Shown one piece after another: positions 17,776 to 28,539 of a stretch of 64,000 nt of DNA; positions within the stretch are counted from its first letter, which is position 1, and every line of letters begins with the position of its first letter. The stretch spans positions 301,146-365,145 of the forward strand of contig CAJNDS010001779.1 in NCBI GenBank assembly GCA_905221605.1, read 5' to 3'. The stretch is from Symbiodinium natans (lineage: Eukaryota; Sar; Dinophyceae; Suessiales; Symbiodiniaceae). The notes below the pieces were generated by a model. It was not told where the DNA came from. It did no database searches and was given only the letters and a program-made list of their open reading frames with translations. A program made the translations under genes and the position numbers.

Positions 17776-17873
17776 GTTGGGATGTTCCCCCTTCTACTAA
17801 CAGTCCTTAATCGGTGTTCTAGTACCCCCGACTGAAATCCGGATTAAGGGTTGTTAGTATAAGGGGGGTGCAT
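17776..17873. mobile_element. MITE family B (TIR GTTGGGATGTTCCCCCTT)
   Basis: GTTGGGATGTTCCCCCTTCT...ACTAACAGTCCTTAAT and the complement TTAAGGGTTGTTAGTATAAG...GGGGG. Other copies at 22727, 35705, 36341, 48364, 49879, 51907 and 62101. Confidence 0.85.
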
Positions 17874-18044
17874 CGCAAGGCTTTAGGGTTCAGGGAAGTT
17901 GCGAAACTTTAGGGTTCTTAGGGAGTCTAGGGTTCGCGCGTCAAGGGTTTAGGGCTTAGGTTGCGCCACTTCATGCTTGGGGTGTTTAAGGCTGCTGGGT
18001 GTCTGCAAAGGCAGGCCTTTCATGGATTCCGAGCCGATAAAATT

Positions 18045-18230
18045 ATGGCGGACCCCTTGGCTTCTGAGATTTCCTCTTCCGAGAAACTACCAGATCCGAA
18101 AACAAATGGGACGGAACAGAAGCAACGGAAAAGCCCACTAGATACCTGCGTCGCGGAACCCAGGAACGTGAAACGCCATGTTACAAAGACTGTCCAGGTG
18201 CACAGTTCCTCTCGACCCAACCTTTTTTGA
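18045..18230 (+). CDS. Candidate plus-strand ORF, hydrophilic
   Basis: From ATG at about 18045: MADPLASEISSSEKLPDPK, a charged middle (GTEQKQRKSPLD) and a TGA at 18230. Open for about 60 codons. The minus strand is also open but Phe/Cys-rich. Could be an N-terminal or single-exon gene. Not recognised. Confidence 0.35.
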   Translation: MADPLASEISSSEKLPDPKTNGTEQKQRKSPLDTCVAEPRNVKRHVTKTVQVHSSSRPNLF

Positions 18231-18680
18231 AGTCATAAACCGGAGCCCGATCAGCCAGAGAAAGTTAAGCATCCATTCTGATAGATTCAAAACCTAACTG
18301 AAACAACACACACACACACGACTTTGCAGGAAAAAACATACGAGCCCACTACTCTGAGATGGGGTGGCGGCGGGAACGCAGGCGACGCCAGCAAAGCACG
18401 ACAGATTTATGTCAAGCTGTTGCCTTAGTAATCCTTCCCCCCTAGTATTAACGCCCCCCCTACCCCCAATATCAAACATTTTTCCATACACTAACAATGT
18501 AACCACGATGCGAGTATTTGATGTTGGGGGGGGTAGGGAGGGTGATTAGGGAGAAAGAACTAACCCCAACAAAGCTAAGCCCATCGGCCATCACAAAAGC
18601 TTGAAGACGCAAACCCCAGACCTTGCACAAAAAGCCTCAAGCCCGTCAGGCACCCTGTAAACCGGAGGCCCTTTCAGCAT

Positions 18681-18845
18681 GTTTCAAGCTGTGAGAGTTC
18701 GTGAGAGTTCCAGGCGCCCAGGGTTGTGTGAAGGGCGATGGCGCGCAAGCGTCTGTGGTGATAGCTGCGTTGGAAGACAGGTTAGCTCGGAGTCGTCATA
18801 GCTCTCGAAGAGGTCGTGCTTAGATCGGCAGAGCCTGCGGGGGGG
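18681..18845 (-). CDS. Candidate C-terminal exon
   Basis: The minus frame begins after CCCCGCAG with LCRSKHDLFESYDDSELTC, continues LPTQLSPQTLARHRPSHNP and ends RLELSRTLTA before TGA. It looks like the last exon of a minus-strand gene whose upstream part would lie between 18.85 and 19.6 kb. Confidence 0.45.
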
Positions 18846-19084
18846 TCTCGGGGACTTCCCAGGGTTTTGTTATCCGACACAATCTACTGGCAGCCCTACA
18901 CCCCAAGGGCTGTGAACCTCAAAAATCTCGAACCCACACCTCCCCCACCTGCCACCCACACATCCTCAGCCCACATACCATAATCCCATAGAGCCTTTAC
19001 CGTGCACACCCTACATATTCTCTCCCCCTAAAAATAATTGAATAAACAAATCAATTCGTTTGTATACCTCTATGCACCCTAAGC

Positions 19085-19215
19085 ATGCCCTATGTACCCC
19101 AGACAGCAGCCCGTCCATGCAAGCAGCTTCGAGGCGTCCGCGAGGGCGTCGGGCCCTCGTTCAAGCAGTGGAGTGTGGTCCAAGGTGCCTAGAGGACAGC
19201 GGTCCTTGGGAGGGG
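19085..19215 (-). CDS. Candidate exon
   Basis: Minus frame KDRCPLGTLDHTPLLERG, then PDALADASKLLAWTGCCLG and YIGHA before TAG. Protein-like, while the plus frame over the same DNA is Arg/Pro-rich. May belong with 18681-18845. Not recognised. Confidence 0.4.
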
Positions 19216-19673
19216 GCTGCTGAGGGGCTTATACAGGTTTTGAAAAAAAAAAGAGAGGTTTTCAAGGTTGTTTTCTATTTCTACCCGAATTTTCAGGATG
19301 TTTTGTGAGGCTCTTAAAGGACTTAACTTGTAGGGCTTCGGGCTTGGGCTGGAAGGACATCGAGTGGAGCTACCTCTTGACTGGCACAGGGCGTCGTAGC
19401 GTCAGATCAGATGGGACTCAGGATGCAGCTCCCATCACAAAGTTGAGGGCCTTGGGGGTTTTAGGGTTTTGGGGGGGGTGAACCCTAACCTCACCCCTAG
19501 GTTTGAGCTTTCCCAAAACTTCCGATTCCCAACTCGTCTGACAAAGCCCGCGAAAGAACCAAAGCTAAACGTATACTTTCCATCCTAAACCCTAAACCCT
19601 AAACCCTGAAGCCTCCCCCCCAAAAAAACGACCCACAACACCAGGGTTCCGTGCGGCCTCCGGTGTGTCAGCG

Positions 19674-19786
19674 TCACTGTCGTGTAGCGCCTTCAAGCAC
19701 AAGCCGTGGCATCTCGAGCTGCTTGTTCTCTTCCTCCACAAAGCCCAGGAGCAGCTCCTTGTCACACTTACCAGGAAGGGCTCTTC
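19674..19786 (-). CDS. Alpha-tubulin-like last exon (C-terminal tail)
   Basis: GKCDKELLLGFVEEENKQLE then MPRLVLEGATRQ and TGA. It is acidic in its middle part but lacks the usual tyrosine end. Assignment to the tubulin rests on position, strand and frame, as no homology is expected in this tail. Confidence 0.5.
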
Positions 19787-22700
19787 GGCCCCATAATCTC
19801 CAGAATCAATCCCGAAAGAGGGCCTTTTCTATGGCTTGGCTACTCTAACAAGGGCACTATAAGGGAACCTTGAAGCAAAAAAAGGGAAAAGGGTACCACG
19901 GGGCTACCCAGATGGGGTTCTATGGTCTCCTAGCCCATGCTGGTACGGGCTGAGACCTGGTTAAACTAAGCTAACCTGTGGGCTATTTTAGGGGGTTTAG
20001 ACATGAACATCTCAAAAGGTTCAGCCATACTCCGAAGATGAGGCGATGGAATCAAGGAGGCAAAAATAACCTCACTACCATCCCTGAACTCGGAGTAGGA
20101 ACTTGAGGAGTTCTAGGCGGTCCTCATAGTGGTTGATTTGAGCCTCCATGGCATCTTTTGCCTCGTAAAAGTCGTCCATGTCCCCGTTCGCTTCAAGAAA
20201 CTTCCACACATAAGCACGGCGGAAGAAAAGCTGCCTGCGCGTTGGGGCGGGGATACACTTGAGGGGTCGGAATAACTGCGAATAGTATTCCCTTATGGTC
20301 TCTTTAGAATTATACTAATATAACCCCCCCGCCCCAAAAAAAAAAACATTAAGGCCCTCGTATTACACTTGAGCGTTTTTGGGGCGTTGGGTTTCATGTC
20401 GGGGGTTTCGGGACTGGGGTGTCGCACAGGCTGTCGTGGACGTATGGCCCTCGAAACCTTAAACCCTGAACCCTAAACCCTAAACCCCAAACCCCAAACC
20501 TTAAACCCTGAACCCTAAACCCCACACCCTAAAGATCTTTCGCCAGGTTAGAACTAGGATGATCCATCTTAGGGCACAATGAACCTACCTATCACCCTAT
20601 TGACGAAGCTCTACTTGGAGGTTCATGGGTACTTAGAAGCCCAAGTACAAGCCTACCCCTAAACCCTAAACCCTGAACCCTAAACTCATAACCTACTTAG
20701 AGGACTTCGGGGACCTTGGGGGGGGGGATAGGTACACTCATAATTGGGGTTACAAGTACCCTGAACCTCCAAGTATGGGCCTCCAAGAAAGCCTACCAGC
20801 ACATCGGCAATAAACAGCTCACGATCCTTTGAAAACCACAGCCCAACACATGTTACTCAAAACATTCCTTGGAGTTTTCCAGAACTCAAAGTAGACAACC
20901 TTCTTACGAGACGGTCGCTACACCCGAACAAGTCTAAACCCTAAACCCTAATCCCTAAACCCTAAACCCTGTAACCCACTCCGAGGTGCAAGAACTTCTG
21001 GAACTGCTGGACCAGGAGCTCTCTCACTGCGGTGGTGTTACCCATCCTCGATGCCAGGCGTAGAATTTAGGCTGTGGGGTGTTAGGGTGTTAGGGTGTTA
21101 GGGTGTTAGGGCTTGGGGTCTAGGATTTTAGGGTTTAGGGTTTAGGGTTTAGGGTTTAGGGTTATAGGGTTTAGGGTTTAGGGTTTAGGGTTTACCAAGG
21201 TTTTACAAGGCCTGAGGTTGCCGTCACACTTTACAACATTCGGGGTACCTTGTGGGGGGGTCCTTATAGGGTGGGGCCCCCTAGTTATAAGTAGAGTTAC
21301 AAGGGCCCTAAATTGTGTTATAAGGACCCTAAGTTAGGAAATAAGTCCCTTAACTACAGTTAGTATAGTAAGGGGGCCCCACCCTGTATGACAATCAGGG
21401 AGTCCTACTCTTTGGGTAGCTCATCTTGGGGGTCCTGTGGTAAACCCCCCCACATGGAGCCGAAGGTTCTCCCGGGATTGCGGTTTAGGGTTTAGGGTTT
21501 AGGGTTTAGGTTTTAGGGTTTAGGGTTTAGGGTTTAGGGTTTAGGGATTCCCTGTGAGCAAACTTGGAGCTTGGCGACGGAGTTCATTTCGAAGAGTGTT
21601 CAGGGCTTAGGGCTTGCCAGAGTTGCGGTTCAGGGTTTGTTTGGGGTTTAGGGGTTTGGGGTTTAGGGTTTAGGGTTTAGGGTTTAGGGTTTAGGGTTTA
21701 GGGTTCAGGGTCTGTCGGGGGTTCATAGGGTTTATAGGCTTCTCTTGGGCTCATTTAGGGCTTTACAGAATTTAGGGATTCGGGTTTAGAAGCAAAGGCG
21801 GGCTCGAAGTCGCCACAAAAGGTAAAGGCTACTGTTTAGGGTTTGGGGTTTAGGGTTTAGGGTTTAGGGTTTGGGGTTTAGGGTTTAGGGTTTCCTACTT
21901 GGAGGTTCATGGGTACTGATAAGTAGGGCTACAAGTAACCACCGTATCTAGTGCACTTATCACCCTACTGAAAACTACCCAAATGAACCTGCAAGTAACC
22001 CTAAACCCCAAACCCTGAACCCCAAGCTCTAAAGCCCAAAATCCTAAACCACAAGCCCTTAACCCTAAACCCCCTTGAGCCCCCAGGGGGCGCGTCAACT
22101 AGACCCATGAGTAACAGAGGAATAGAAAGGGTAACCTTTTTGGTTGAAAGGGCTGAGAAGGGAACCTAAACCGTAAAAAATGGGAATAAGGGCCTACTCC
22201 GGGCCCGAGTCAAGGCCAAGCAGCATCATCCCAAAGATGGGGCTCTGAGCCAAGGCATCATCGGCAGCTCGGCACATTGGCACCCCGACCTGACTTAAGC
22301 CAAAAGAAACACAAACAAACTAGACCCAGAACCCTAAACGCCTGCACACCTTAACCCCAAAATCCCAAAAAGGATAAACCCATAAACCCATACCCCCCCC
22401 CCCCCGAAAAAAAAAAAAAAAAAAAAACATAAACGTACAACCATAAACAGAGAAACGTAAAAATAGCTAAAACTCTAAACCCACAAACCCAGCAACAAAA
22501 AAACAAAACCCTAAACCCCAAAACCGATAAACCCTTTTGTGGTCTGGGGGTTCCAGAGCTGAGGGGCGTGTGGCAGGTCTAGAGAGTTGTTGGGCTTATA
22601 GGTACGGTTTTTGGTTTTAGGGTTTGGGGCTTAGGGCTTAGGGCTGGGGGTTTAGGGTTTAGGGTTTAGGGCTTAGGGTTTAGGGTTTAGGGTTTGGGGC

Positions 22701-25700
22701 TTAGGGCGTGGGGTTTAGGGATTCCAGGATGGGAGGTTCCCCCTTTAGACGAGCAGCTCCTTAATAAGTATTGTAGTATCTGCTGATTGTAATCCCTTTT
22801 GAGGACTGTTAGCATAAGAGGGAACACCCCAACTTGCAGTGTTTGGCGCATTTGTTTTTCTTTTGGAGGGGTGGGGGGGGGTTAGGACTTACAGGTTCTT
22901 CGGGGAACTAAAGGGGTTTGGGCTCGGTTGTTGCGGGTCGTTGGGATGAGGGTTCTGAGGCTTTATTTTGGGCAGGACTCACAACCCTAGACCCTAAACC
23001 CTGCTAAGAGCACGCCAGGCAACGAGCTACGCTCTGAAACTCAAACCGTCAACCCCTGACCCCTGAACCCTCAACAGCAAAGCGACCTAAACCCTAAACC
23101 CTAAACCCTATTTCCTAAAACCCTAAACCCAAAAGTCTAAACCCTAAACCCTAAACCCTCAACCCCAAACCCTAACATATGTCGGAGCACCCGAAGCCCT
23201 CACATCCCAAAACTGTAAACCCTAAACCCGAAACCCTAGATCTTAAATGGGCCCTGTTGAGCACAACAACAGCAGAAACCTTGAAAACAGGGACAGCATT
23301 AGAACAGCCCCTACACGAAGCTGATCTACACATCGGGTTCCCCATCAACAGCGCCATAAACACCACAATGCCCTGTATACTCAAACCCCAAAAACCCTAA
23401 ACATCCTCACAATCCCCGATAAGTGGCCTGTCCCAACGTTAGGTTAAGGGTCCCAAAGCCCGAAAGCCAAGGAGCCACGTCAGCTTTGTAGCCCGGGGAA
23501 ACACCCGGCGCGAACTTCAAGGGTGAAGATGGGCCCTGGTCCACTAACCTTGAGCTTACTTGGGAGGTTCATGGGTGCTTATAACCCGAACTATAGGTCT
23601 ACTTGAATTCTACTTAGAGGACTTAGGCGACTGGGGCTGATAAGTGCAGAGTTGGGGTTATAAGTACCCTGAACCTCCAAGTATGGCCTTATCAAGGGGG
23701 TTTCGAGGGTGCCCAAGGCGGTATTCGAATTCGGTCATTAGTTGCGTGAGGGTTCTGAGGTTTTCCTCGGCTTCCTTTGGCCACCCTGCACCCAAGAGAC
23801 CTCAAGACATCCCCTGAGTGGCCAACATAAAAACCTCAAACCCTTGAAGGACAAAAAAACCACCCAGGGAGCCTACCATTCAGATCTTTGGGATCTTTTG
23901 GGGTTTAGGGTTTTGAGGTTTTAAAAGAGAACTGTCAACCCTGAACCCCCCAGAAGCCTTCAACCCTAAACCCTAAACCCTAAACCCTAAACCCTAGACC
24001 CTAGACCCTAGACCCTAGTAGCCCTAAACCCTAGTAGCCCTAAATCTTAAGAAAGGTTCCAGGAGCCTCTGCAGCGACTGGGCCACATCTTCAGCCTTCA
24101 CGATCTTTTCCTGGCCAAGACTGGCACATGGGTTGAGGCTTGGGGTTTGAGGCCTGGGGTTTGGGGTTTAGGGTTTCGGATTTTAGGGTTTGGGGTTTCG
24201 GGTTTAGGGTTTGGGGTTTAGGGTTTGACGGTTCTGGTTTAGGCGTTGGGGTTTGGGGTTTAGGGTCTAGGGTTTAGAGTTTAGGATTTAGGGTGCTGTT
24301 CGATTTATAGCTTTAGAGAGCACACATGGAGGTTCATCGGAGCGTTCTAAGTGGCGGCAAGAGTACCCCAAATAAGGTTATAACGACACTTTCCCTACTT
24401 ATGTCCCTACTTAGAAGTACCCATGAACCCCCAAGTAACCCCTAAACCCCAAACCCCAAACCCTAAACCCTAAACCCTAAACCCTAAACCCTAAACCCTA
24501 AACCCTAAACCCTAATCCCCAAACCCAGTAGAGTCATCCTACCTGCAACTCTCTGTCTGACTACCCATGAAGCCCTATGGGCTTCGGCGCTTCGGGCCTA
24601 ATCAGGGCTCCGGAGAGCCCTGCAGGCAAGACTCCCTAAACCCTAAACCCTAAACCCTAAACCCTAAACCCTAAACCCTAAACCCTAAACCCTAAACCCT
24701 AAACCCTAAACCCTAAACCCTAAACCAACAATCTACACCCAAAAACCGTAAACGCTAAACCCCGACCTTGTTGTTCTTTCGAACGTATGGGCCTCTGGCT
24801 GTGTGCCGCGCTCGTGCTCCGTGCGCTTCGCACCCTTCCCGCGCAGGAGGAACACCGCGGAGACATAGCGGTTCGTCTGCCTGTACCCTAAACCCTGAAC
24901 CCTGAACCCTGAACCCTAAACCCTGTCCTTCCAGGACCTAATAATTAGGTTACTTGAGCCCCCAAAGAACTTCAGAGTTCGGTCCCAGGATGGGGTAGAC
25001 TTCGGAGACTTGGTAGCCCGGGAACCATAAAACGTGGAGATACTTTGTGGTCCCTCAAGAAAATAGGTCCAACTTCAAAGGCGCTGCTGAAATAAGGTCC
25101 CAGTGTCAGGTGCGTGAGGGAGCAAAGGAGGCTCTTGGGGTGGAGCAGCTCACGGACTGTTTCGGCCACGGCACACGCGTGAGGGTGCCGGATGGGGGCC
25201 AGCGAGGCCACCTGGTATCGCAGCTTTGGCGTGGGTGCAAGGTGCACAGCCATTTCGGCCATGCTCAAGTGCAGTTGAGATGGGAATCTCACAGGGGCCG
25301 TGCACATGGAGATACACTGCGCGATTAACTTGTTCACGTTCTTGAGGTCAAGAGAAGAGACATCCTCTTTCGTCTCGCAAATGTCGTAAATGGCCTGGTT
25401 GTCCAGAATCAGAGACACATCTGTGGATTCTCCCAGGAAAAAACTTGCAAGAACGCAGTTGTATGGCTCCACCATGCTCGAGGGAAACATCGAAGGGTAC
25501 ACCACCTGAGATTGACAACTCTCTAACCCTCAACCCTAAACCCTAAATTCTAAGCTTTTCGAATTCCAAACTCTCAACCCCTAAAGTCCACAAAAACTTT
25601 CGGTTCCAGCTTGGGACCATGGATGATGATCGACAGTCTCTATGGGACCCAAAGATTGGGAAGCAACCGACACCCCCCCCCCCCCCCCCAAAAAAAAAAA

Positions 25701-27843
25701 AAGAAAAAACAACTAATAACCAAATAAACCCAAAACAAGCGAATGACGAAATCTGGGCCCTTGCCAAGCCTCATTAACTATGCCTCAAGCTCAAGGCACC
25801 CTCTTAAACTCCAAGAAGCCTGGAAGCACTCATTAACATACTCGTTTCTCACTCACCAACATACTCTGGTCTTGACCGTCCTGCACTTTCTAAGGCCCTA
25901 AACCCAAAACCCTAAACCCCCAAAATCCTAAACCCCTAAACCCCAAAACCCTAAACCTCCAAAGCAGCCCAAAACCCAAAACCCAAAACCCAAAACCCAA
26001 GACCCAAGACCCTAAACCCCAAGCCCTAAACCCTAAACCCTAAACCCTAAACCCTAAACCCTAAACCCTAAACCTCCAAGGTGGCCAGCACACGGGGTGG
26101 CAGATCACCTTCTTGTCGAAGGCATCACGAAGGCTCTGCAGGAGGTGGGTTCCGATCCCTGCGCCGGTACCTCCACCTTGCTTTAGGGTTTAGGGTTTAG
26201 GGTATAAGCCCCCTAAGTCCCCTAAGTCTTGGAGGTTCAGGGTGGTGGGGGCCCCTTGAAGGATTAGGGTTTAGGGCTCGGGTTTGGGGCTTAGGGTTGA
26301 GGGTTTAGTGCTTAGGGCAGTAAACGCGCCACAGGTGCCGAAGGCTTGGGTGACGATGAAGCCTTGCCTGAGCGATTGGGAATGGACGTCCAAGCTTAAC
26401 CCCCCCCCCTACCCCAAACGCCAAACGCCAAACGTCAAACCCCACACCCTAAACCCTGAACCCTAAACCCTAAACCCAAAACCCTAAGCCCTAAACCCTA
26501 AACCCTAACTTCAAGGAACAGCTTCTAGACTTTGGGCTCTGGATTCTCTCAGCCCCACAATGTCACAAGCCCTGACTTGAGTGTTGGGGCCTTGTAGCAT
26601 CTACCACCCCCCCCCCCCCCCACCCCCACAAAAAAAACAAAACCCTAAACCCTAAACCCTAAACCCTAAACCCTAAACTGAGGCCAAAAGAAACTCATGG
26701 GATTGTGGAGGGCAAAAAGCCGGGCAAAGGGAAGAAACAACCACAGGAGCAGCGGAGCCCAAAGGCTTTGTGGGCTTCCCGAGAACCGCGCTTAGCAACC
26801 ACGAGTAGGGAGGAGATCCCTGGATCCAAGATGAGTTGCGGGTAGGAGCACCGGTCCAACGCCAACCGTACCTGCGGCGGTTGCTCGAATGGTTTCAGGG
26901 CCTTGTTGTTGCGATGGTTTAAGCCTTGACACCTCCCTTTTAACCCGAAAAACCTTACAAAACGCCCAAGCCCTAAACGGGCACGCTTGGGGTGTAGGAC
27001 TGGTTCAGGGTTCTAAAGCCCATATCAATAGCCCGAAACCCGATAACCTTTGCCTGATCCAGGACGTCCTCGGTCACCTTCCCTTCCGTTGCCGCCTCCC
27101 TGCCGCAGAAGAAGTTGTTCTTGCAGTCATGCTTATACCTCGGTGGTTTCTGGGAAAAATGACACACGCCCTATCTTAGAGCCCAAAACCTTTCTTCTTG
27201 TCGCTTCTCGACGACTCCCCATCAAGGTGTTTGTAGCAAAAACCTACAAACATGTCTTGGGCTCTTGAGGTAAGCTTATATTGGGTTGAGGGCTCAGGGG
27301 TTCGGTTAGTGCAGGGTGTACGTAGTAGAGTAGCTTCAAGAGAAGATCCGCTCGCCCACGGATTATACTGGGGTTAACCGTTTAATTAGGGTTCAAGGTG
27401 TCGGGTTTAAGGTTAAAGGCATATGGGCTTCATATACAGGTACGTGGTGTTTCAGGGCTTTGGATCGTATCGGGGTGTAAGATTTTGGGTGTTAATCCTA
27501 AATTAACCCTAAACCCTAAACCCTAAACCCTATTGCTTGCAAAGTGCCCCAGAAGAGACTGCGGCAGGAAGAGTTGCGGATGCTGGGAGAGAAGCTCAGA
27601 GCGCGTTGTGGGGTCTGTGTCGACGAAGATCGCGCGGGGCTGGTGGAGGCCAGCAAAAGACTCGGAGAAGCACGTGTCAGGAGCTAAGTCGATTTCAGCT
27701 CCAGATGCTCTTTCTGCGTTGCGCGTGCCGTCCGGCAGAATACCGTGCTCTTGGCAAAGAAGGCGCCACGTCTCAGAGCCAATCTGGCAGCCAGCTTGGC
27801 CGACGTGGATGCTGATGCATTCGCCGCACGCTCGCGAGGACAT
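19674..27843 (-). CDS. Divergent alpha-tubulin-like gene in about 12 exons
   Basis: Exons by protein alignment and phase: 27541-27843, 27048-27131, 26339-26394, 26094-26176, 25114-25505, 24832-24880, 24060-24110, about 23465-23535, 23280-23310, 20990-21046, 20090-20234 and 19674-19786. The product is about 470 residues (alpha-tubulin about 450): N terminus ECISIHVGQAGCQIG, PRAIFVD, the nucleotide loop GGGTGAGIGT (A for the usual S), VEPYN, LDNQAIYDIC, then RYVSAVFLLRG, PGYKADV, GNTTAV, RRAYVW and a C-terminal tail. It lacks the -EEY end and is clearly diverged from conserved alpha-tubulin, so a specialised paralogue, presumably in microtubules. Donors are mostly GC (GCACCT three times, GCAAGC), plus GT and GA; acceptors are AG, usually AG|G. 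An in-frame TAG just before the ATG fixes the start. The exon 2/3 and 11/12 borders are unresolved. Confidence 0.85.
20090..20234 (-). CDS. Alpha-tubulin-like exon 11
   Basis: Starts G CAG CTT after GCGCAG, restoring phase. QLFFRRAYVWKFLEANGDMD then DFYEAKDAMEAQINHYEDRL align with [20 protein letters not shown] and FSEAREDMAALEKDYEEV, the two C-terminal helices. Confidence 0.82.
20609..20777. mobile_element. Family A MITE with internal telomere-type tract
   Basis: Complete ends (CTACTTGGAGGTTCATGGGT and CCTGAACCTCCAAGTA). Between ACAAGCCTACC and CTCATAACC lie four CCCTAAA/CCCTGAA units that the related copy at 23559 does not have. Located in an intron of the alpha-like tubulin. Confidence 0.85.
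20990..21046 (-). CDS. Alpha-tubulin-like exon 10
   Basis: MGNTTAVRELLVQQFQKFL aligns with [20 protein letters not shown]. Acceptor CGAG|G, GC donor GCACCTC at phase 2. A CCCTAAA tract lies to the left and a long TTTAGGG tract to the right. Confidence 0.75.
21258..21397. mobile_element. MITE family C (TIR TACAGGGTGGGGCCCCC), diverged copy
   Basis: Ends TATAGGGTGGGGCCCCCTAG and AAGGGGGCCCCACCCTGTAT, with internal blocks CTTATAAC and AGGGCCC. Inverted relative to the copies at 35408, 36145 and 60826, with more differences. Confidence 0.85.
21897..21995. mobile_element. MITE family A copy
   Basis: CTACTTGGAGGTTCATGGGT to AATGAACCTGCAAGTA, about 99 bases, in an intron of the alpha-like tubulin between telomere-type tracts. 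Confidence 0.85.
22200..22300 (-). CDS. Candidate small exon in tubulin intron region
   Basis: Minus frame VPMCRAADDALAQSPIFG then MMLLGLDSG. Good protein character, but no match to tubulin. Possibly an exon of a nested transcript or a lost insert. Confidence 0.3.
22727..22833. mobile_element. MITE family B copy
   Basis: GATGGGAGGTTCCCCCTTTA ... GAACACCCC with inner AGCTCCTTAATAAG and its complement. Confidence 0.75.
23280..23310 (-). CDS. Alpha-tubulin-like micro-exon 9
   Basis: 31 bases between TGTAG and GTTTCT, GAVLMLSLFSR, aligned with RAVCMLS. Phase fits the next exon (AG|G ATG GGT). The family segment VVPGGDLAKVQ before it was not found, so another micro-exon may be hidden. Confidence 0.5.
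23465..23535 (-). CDS. Alpha-tubulin-like exon 8
   Basis: GPSSPLKFAPGVSPGYKADV aligns with TIQFVDWCPTGFKVGI, the loop before the taxol-site region in tubulins. Acceptor ACCAG|G. The right (upstream) side abuts a family A MITE at 23559-23685. Donor position unclear. Confidence 0.65.
23559..23686. mobile_element. MITE family A copy beside tubulin exon 8
   Basis: TTGGGAGGTTCATGGGTG to CCTGAACCTCCAAGTA. Only about 25 bases separate its end from the exon 8 acceptor. Confidence 0.85.
24060..24110 (-). CDS. Alpha-tubulin-like exon 7
   Basis: 17 codons, EKIVKAEDVAQSLQRLL, aligned with VVPKDVNAAIATIK. Acceptor GGCCAG|G, apparent GA donor (GAACCT). Confidence 0.65.
24326..24437. mobile_element. MITE family A copy
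   Basis: ACATGGAGGTTCATCGGAGC to ACCCATGAACCCCCAAGT. Lies in the tubulin intron between exons 6 and 7, enclosed by a TTTAGGG tract and a CCCTAAA tract. Confidence 0.8.
24631..24727. repeat. CCCTAAA tract of about 13 units
   Basis: Perfect heptamers in C-strand orientation within the tubulin intron between exons 6 and 7. Confidence 0.95.
24832..24880 (-). CDS. Alpha-tubulin-like exon 6
   Basis: TNRYVSAVFLLRG aligns with HGKYMACCLLYRG. The acceptor is TACAG, and the TTTAGGG tract before it ends only four bases from that AG. Likely GC donor (GCGAAG). Confidence 0.7.
25114..25505 (-). CDS. Alpha-tubulin-like exon 5 (core)
   Basis: 131 codons starting VVYPSMFPSSMVEPYN after CTCAG. Contains LILDNQAIYDIC (cf. 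MVDNEAIYDIC), NVNKLIAQCISMCTAPVRF (cf. NLNRLISQIVSSITASLRF) and VASLAPI (cf. LATYAPV). Ends in CTC AC before a GC donor (GCACCTG). The frame stays open well into the intron, which would mislead a gene finder. Confidence 0.88.
26094..26176 (-). CDS. Alpha-tubulin-like exon 4 (GTP-binding glycine loop)
   Basis: 28 codons with the split first codon. GGGTGAGIGTHLLQSLRDAF then DKKVICHP. GGGTGxG is the tubulin signature, but its Ser is Ala here. Flanked on the left by a long CCCTAAA tract and on the right, six bases away, by TTTAGGG. Donor GTGTGC. Confidence 0.85.
26339..26394 (-). CDS. Alpha-tubulin-like exon 3
   Basis: LDVHSQSLRQGFIVTQAFG matches LADQCTGLQGFLVFHSFG. Ends in TTC G before the GC donor GCACCTG. 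The next exon supplies GT, restoring the Gly codon. The acceptor is uncertain because taking AAG at 26395 leaves one base out of phase. Confidence 0.65.
27048..27131 (-). CDS. Alpha-tubulin-like exon 2
   Basis: 28 codons. HDCKNNFFCGREAATEGKVT then EDVLDQAK, matching [20 protein letters not shown] with the same length. Acceptor TATAAG, likely donor GTTATC (an alternative GC donor lies two codons earlier). Confidence 0.7.
27541..27843 (-). CDS. Alpha-tubulin-like exon 1 (N terminus)
   Basis: 101 codons. MSSRACGECISIHVGQAGCQ aligns with MRECISIHVGQAGVQ of alpha-tubulin, with a five-residue N-terminal extension. It continues through LLCQEHGILPDG, CFSESFAGLHQPRAIFVD and QLFLPQSLLGHF. Ends at TTT before a GC donor (GCAAGC) followed at once by AATAGGGTTTAGGG. 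An in-frame TAG lies two codons before the ATG. Confidence 0.88.
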
Positions 27844-28322
27844 GCGCTACTGCGCAGCAGGTGCTCGGAAATGGGTGGGCTCGAGACAAACGCAACAAAC
27901 TCTGCTAAAGCGGACATGCTCCATGACCTCACCCTTGGGTCCCCCCGGCTTGAAGGTTCTTACGAGATGTGAACAGGGAGTTATAGGTAGCCCCATAAAC
28001 AAGAATAAGCCACTGAGAACAAACCACTCTTCACCGGGCAGGACCGGCGTGCTCCAGGTTTTGAAAATGCTGGCCTCTTGGGGCCGAACTCGTTCTCAGT
28101 AGGGAATTTGGGAATTGGGTTCCCGAAGCCCTAAACCCCAAACCCTAAACCCTAAACCCCAAACCCTAAACCCCAAACCCCAAACCCTAAACCCGATAGA
28201 ACCTCCTGGTAATGGGATTTAGAGTGGGGCGGGGGGCTTGAGCGATGCCTGCTTCCCATCCTTCTGGACGGAAGTCAACCCTAAAATTAGGGTCATACCC
28301 TACACAATTAGGAAGCCCTATT

Positions 28323-28437
28323 CAGCTAGGTAGCCCAAGGGACCAGTTTTTAGTGAGGGCACCCTTTTCGGGTTGGCTACTTTATAAGGGAACCCATTAC
28401 CCAAAAAAGGGTAAAGGGTACCACTGGGCTACCAAGT
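28323..28437. mobile_element. MITE family D (TIR GGTAGCCCAGTGGTACC)
   Basis: AGGTAGCCCAAGGGACC ... GGGTACCACTGGGCTACC with the conserved inner ATAAGGGAACCCATTACCCA. Related copies at 14598, 19870, 29826, 32695, 48138, 53308 and 60345. Confidence 0.85.
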
Positions 28438-28539
28438 CAGGTAATATGTAATATGAAACCCCAAACCCTAACCTTTTTAGGGTTCATTTGGTCCCCAAGG
28501 GATACAAAAGAACTCGCCAGTTGAGAACAAGGCTGCACC

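Noticed and set aside
24972..25113. C-terminal extension of tubulin exon 5 in the same frame
   Set aside because: The frame stays open, but alignment with alpha-tubulin moves to the exon at 24880. The extra residues are intron.
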